The notes under the pieces: generated by a model
The model's input: only the letters and a program-made list of their open reading frames with translations
Database searches by the model: none
What the model was told of the DNA's origin: nothing
Position numbers and translations under genes: made by a program
Shown: positions 61,936-64,000 of the stretch, one piece after another
How positions within the stretch are numbered: the first letter of the stretch is position 1
Layout: each line of letters begins with the position of its first letter
Source of the DNA: Azomonas tarimensis
Lineage (GTDB): Bacteria > Pseudomonadota > Gammaproteobacteria > Pseudomonadales > Pseudomonadaceae
Assembly (NCBI RefSeq): GCF_042648805.1
Contig: NZ_JBHRXZ010000012.1
Coordinates: 1-64,000 of the forward strand
DNA: 64,000 nt
Direction of reading: 5' to 3'

Positions 61936-64000
61936 CCGGCATGCCCCTGACCCGACTGTTCACCTTCGCCATCCGCCAACTCCGGCGCGAAGCCCATGCG
62001 GGCGAGCTGCGTGTGCTGTTTTTCGCCCTGGTCATCGCTGTGGCGTCCAGCTGTGCGATCGGATACTTCGGCGCTCGCCTGAACGCCACGATGCAGCTTC
62101 GCGCCAGCGAATTCCTCGCCGCGGACATGGTACTCAGCGGCTCTGCCCCTGCGTCCGCGGAGCAGATCGCCGAGGGCACCGCCCGCGGGCTTGCCCACGC
62201 CCGGCTGGTGGAATTCTCCAGCGTCATCGCCACGGATGCCCAGCTCCAGCTTTCCAGCGTCAAGGCTGCCGACAGTGCCTACCCGCTGCGTGGCCAGTTG
62301 CGCAGTGCCCCGGCGCCGTATGGGGCAGAAGAAACTGGCCCAGGCCCCGCACTTGGTGAAGCCTGGGCCGAGGCGCGTCTGTTCGCTGCCCTCGACCTGC
62401 AGGTCGGCGATTTCATCGAGGTCGGCGAGCAGTCGCTGCGCCTGACTCGTGTGCTGACCTACGAGCCAGACCGCGGTGGCGACTTCTACAGCCTCACCCC
62501 GCGCGTGCTGATGCATTACGACGACCTCGAAGCGACCGGCATCGTGCAGCCGGGCAGCCGGGTGCGTTTTCGCGAACTCTGGAGCGGTGCGCCAGGCGAG
62601 CTTAGTGCCTATCGACAGGCTGTTTCTCCCCTGCTCGCGGTACACCAGCGACTGGAGACGGTGCAGGACGACAATCGCCAGATTGGCGGCGCGCTGGAGC
62701 GCGCCGAGCGTTACCTGAACCTTGCGAGCCTCGCTGCGATCCTCCTGGCCGGCGTGGCAGTCGCCCTTTCCGCTAGCCGCTTCGCCAGCCGAAGGCTCGA
62801 TGCCAGTGCGTTGTTGCGCTGCCTTGGGCTATCGCGCCGGGAAGCGCTGCTGCTGTATGGCACGCAACTGGCGCTGCTCGGCCTGGTGGCGAGCATCATC
62901 GGCGCACTGCTGGGCTGGTTTGCGCAGCAGGGGTTGTTCTTCCTCCTGCGCGACCTCCTGGCGCGGGAGGTACCCCAGGCAGGGCTCGCGCCTGCCCTTA
63001 CCGGCATCGCCACTGGCATGGTCGCGCTGGCGGGCTTTGCCTTGCCGCCTCTGGCAGCCCTGGGTCGTGTACCACCCCTGCGCGTACTGCGTCGCGACGC
63101 ACTACCTGTTCCGCTCGGCAGCTGGGTCGTCTACGGCACCGCAATAGTCGCGCTAGGTCTGATCATGTGGCGGCTCAGTCTCGACCTGCGCCTCACCCTT
63201 GCGCTACTGGGCGGTGGTGCACTGGTCGCGTTGCTCCTCGGGGGGCTTCTCGTGCTCTGCCTCAAACGGCTGCGCCGGCTGCTCGGCAATGCCTCGCTGC
63301 CCTGGCGGCTCGGGCTCGGGCAATTGCTCCGCTATCCGGTAGGGGCAGCCGGTCAAGTGCTGGCATTCGGTCTGATCCTGCTGGCCATGGCGCTTGTCGC
63401 CCTGTTACGTGGCGAACTCATGGATACCTGGCGCGACCAACTGCCCGATGACGCGCCGAATCACTTCGCGCTCAACATCATGCCCGACCAGCATGAGGCC
63501 TTCCGCGCCCGGGTCGAGGCGATGTCGGACTTCGCTGCTCCGCTTTACCCGATCGTCCAGGGCCGGCTGGTCGCCATCAACGATCAACCGGTCCGCCAAC
63601 TGGTGAGCAAGGAAAGCCAGGGGGAACGCGCAGTGCGCCGCGATCTGAGCCTGACCTGGGCAAGCGAGATGCCCGAGGACAACCGCCTGCTCGCTGGCCA
63701 GTGGTGGGATGACGCGTCCCGGGGGCCGCTGCCGGGCGTATCGGTCGAGTCCGAACTGGCCGAAAGCCTGGGCGTTGGCCTTGGCGATCGGCTGACCTTC
63801 GATATCGCCGGGCAGGCGCGGGAAACGCAGGTGCTCAGCCTGCGCGAGGTGGACTGGAACACCTTCCGGCCAAATTTCTACATGATCTTCGAGCCCGATG
63901 CGCTGGATGGAATGCCGGTGACCTATCTCACCAGTTTCCACCTGGCCCCCGGCCAGGAGGCCGAACTGGTTCGCCTGGCACGAGACTTCCCGGCGGTCAC
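61932..64000 (+). CDS. FtsX-like ABC permease (YbbP type), 3' end outside the window
   Basis: At least 689 residues, still open at the right edge. A first transmembrane helix (about 25-48, VLFFALVIAVASSCAIGYFG) precedes a large periplasmic domain. Then come FtsX-type helix groups (LNLASLAAILLAGVAVALSASRFASRRLDASALLRCLGLSRREAL) and a second half with further helices and another periplasmic domain. YbbP normally has about 800-840 residues, so roughly 150 are missing. It is coupled by four-base overlap to the ATPase gene. Confidence 0.93.
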   Translation, partial: MTGMPLTRLFTFAIRQLRREAHAGELRVLFFALVIAVASSCAIGYFGARLNATMQLRASEFLAADMVLSGSAPASAEQIAEGTARGLAHARLVEFSSVIATDAQLQLSSVKAADSAYPLRGQLRSAPAPYGAEETGPGPALGEAWAEARLFAALDLQVGDFIEVGEQSLRLTRVLTYEPDRGGDFYSLTPRVLMHYDDLEATGIVQPGSRVRFRELWSGAPGELSAYRQAVSPLLAVHQRLETVQDDNRQIGGALERAERYLNLASLAAILLAGVAVALSASRFASRRLDASALLRCLGLSRREALLLYGTQLALLGLVASIIGALLGWFAQQGLFFLLRDLLAREVPQAGLAPALTGIATGMVALAGFALPPLAALGRVPPLRVLRRDALPVPLGSWVVYGTAIVALGLIMWRLSLDLRLTLALLGGGALVALLLGGLLVLCLKRLRRLLGNASLPWRLGLGQLLRYPVGAAGQVLAFGLILLAMALVALLRGELMDTWRDQLPDDAPNHFALNIMPDQHEAFRARVEAMSDFAAPLYPIVQGRLVAINDQPVRQLVSKESQGERAVRRDLSLTWASEMPEDNRLLAGQWWDDASRGPLPGVSVESELAESLGVGLGDRLTFDIAGQARETQVLSLREVDWNTFRPNFYMIFEPDALDGMPVTYLTSFHLAPGQEAELVRLARDFPAV

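Overview
The window is about 64 kb of GC-rich, gene-dense chromosome from a Pseudomonadaceae bacterium. The evidence is an OprI-type major lipoprotein, the AcnD/PrpF form of the methylcitrate operon, a gcl-hyi-glxR-ttuD glyoxylate cluster, ThrH, CysB and a [4Fe-4S] APS reductase. A Pseudomonas stutzeri-like (Stutzerimonas) genus is plausible, but the sequence alone does not prove it. I saw no tRNA, rRNA, CRISPR array, intact insertion sequence or prophage.

Region 1-1.2 kb is a small, decayed, lower-GC accessory patch. It holds the end of an unknown gene, an integron-cassette-like unit (an attC-like site, a small ORF, then half of a second site), a frameshifted gene, an IS66 transposase scrap, and copies of a GGGACAGACCCC motif that recurs at 7.5 kb.

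Region 1.2-8.8 kb is glyoxylate assimilation through the glycerate pathway: a LysR regulator, gcl, hyi, glxR, ttuD and a convergent CitMHS-type carrier. The spaces between these genes carry REP-like palindromes. Region 9-20 kb holds a GAF/EAL phosphodiesterase, an uncharacterised three-gene set (possible hydrolase, Tat-exported alpha/beta hydrolase, membrane protein), a NYN nuclease-like gene, tpm, a leucine-rich-repeat protein kinase, a ZIP transporter, ppiC and an RlmN-family paralogue.

Region 19.8-25 kb is the most interesting part. A cobalamin riboswitch precedes an operon that encodes an exported, C-terminally anchored CobN-like chelatase, an ExbB/MotA-type proton-channel protein and a DUF2149 protein.

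Region 25-46 kb contains a thioredoxin, an EamA transporter, sulfite/nitrite reductase with DUF934, sohB, an SCP2 protein, ppsA divergent from its regulator ppsR, the propionate operon prpR-prpB-prpC-acnD-prpF with two matching operator palindromes, and a retropepsin / inactive transglutaminase / ATP-grasp triad followed by pabB and thrH.

Region 46-64 kb holds cysH, ligA, moaA, smc-zipA, cysB, a universal stress protein, DAHP synthase, a GNAT protein, oprI with a neighbouring L,D-transpeptidase, tesA and an ABC exporter whose permease runs off the window. ligA is separated from smc-zipA, and a 114-bp near-perfect palindrome sits exactly at the zipA stop codon. Three sulfur-assimilation loci (cysI, cysH, cysB) lie in this window together with their regulator.
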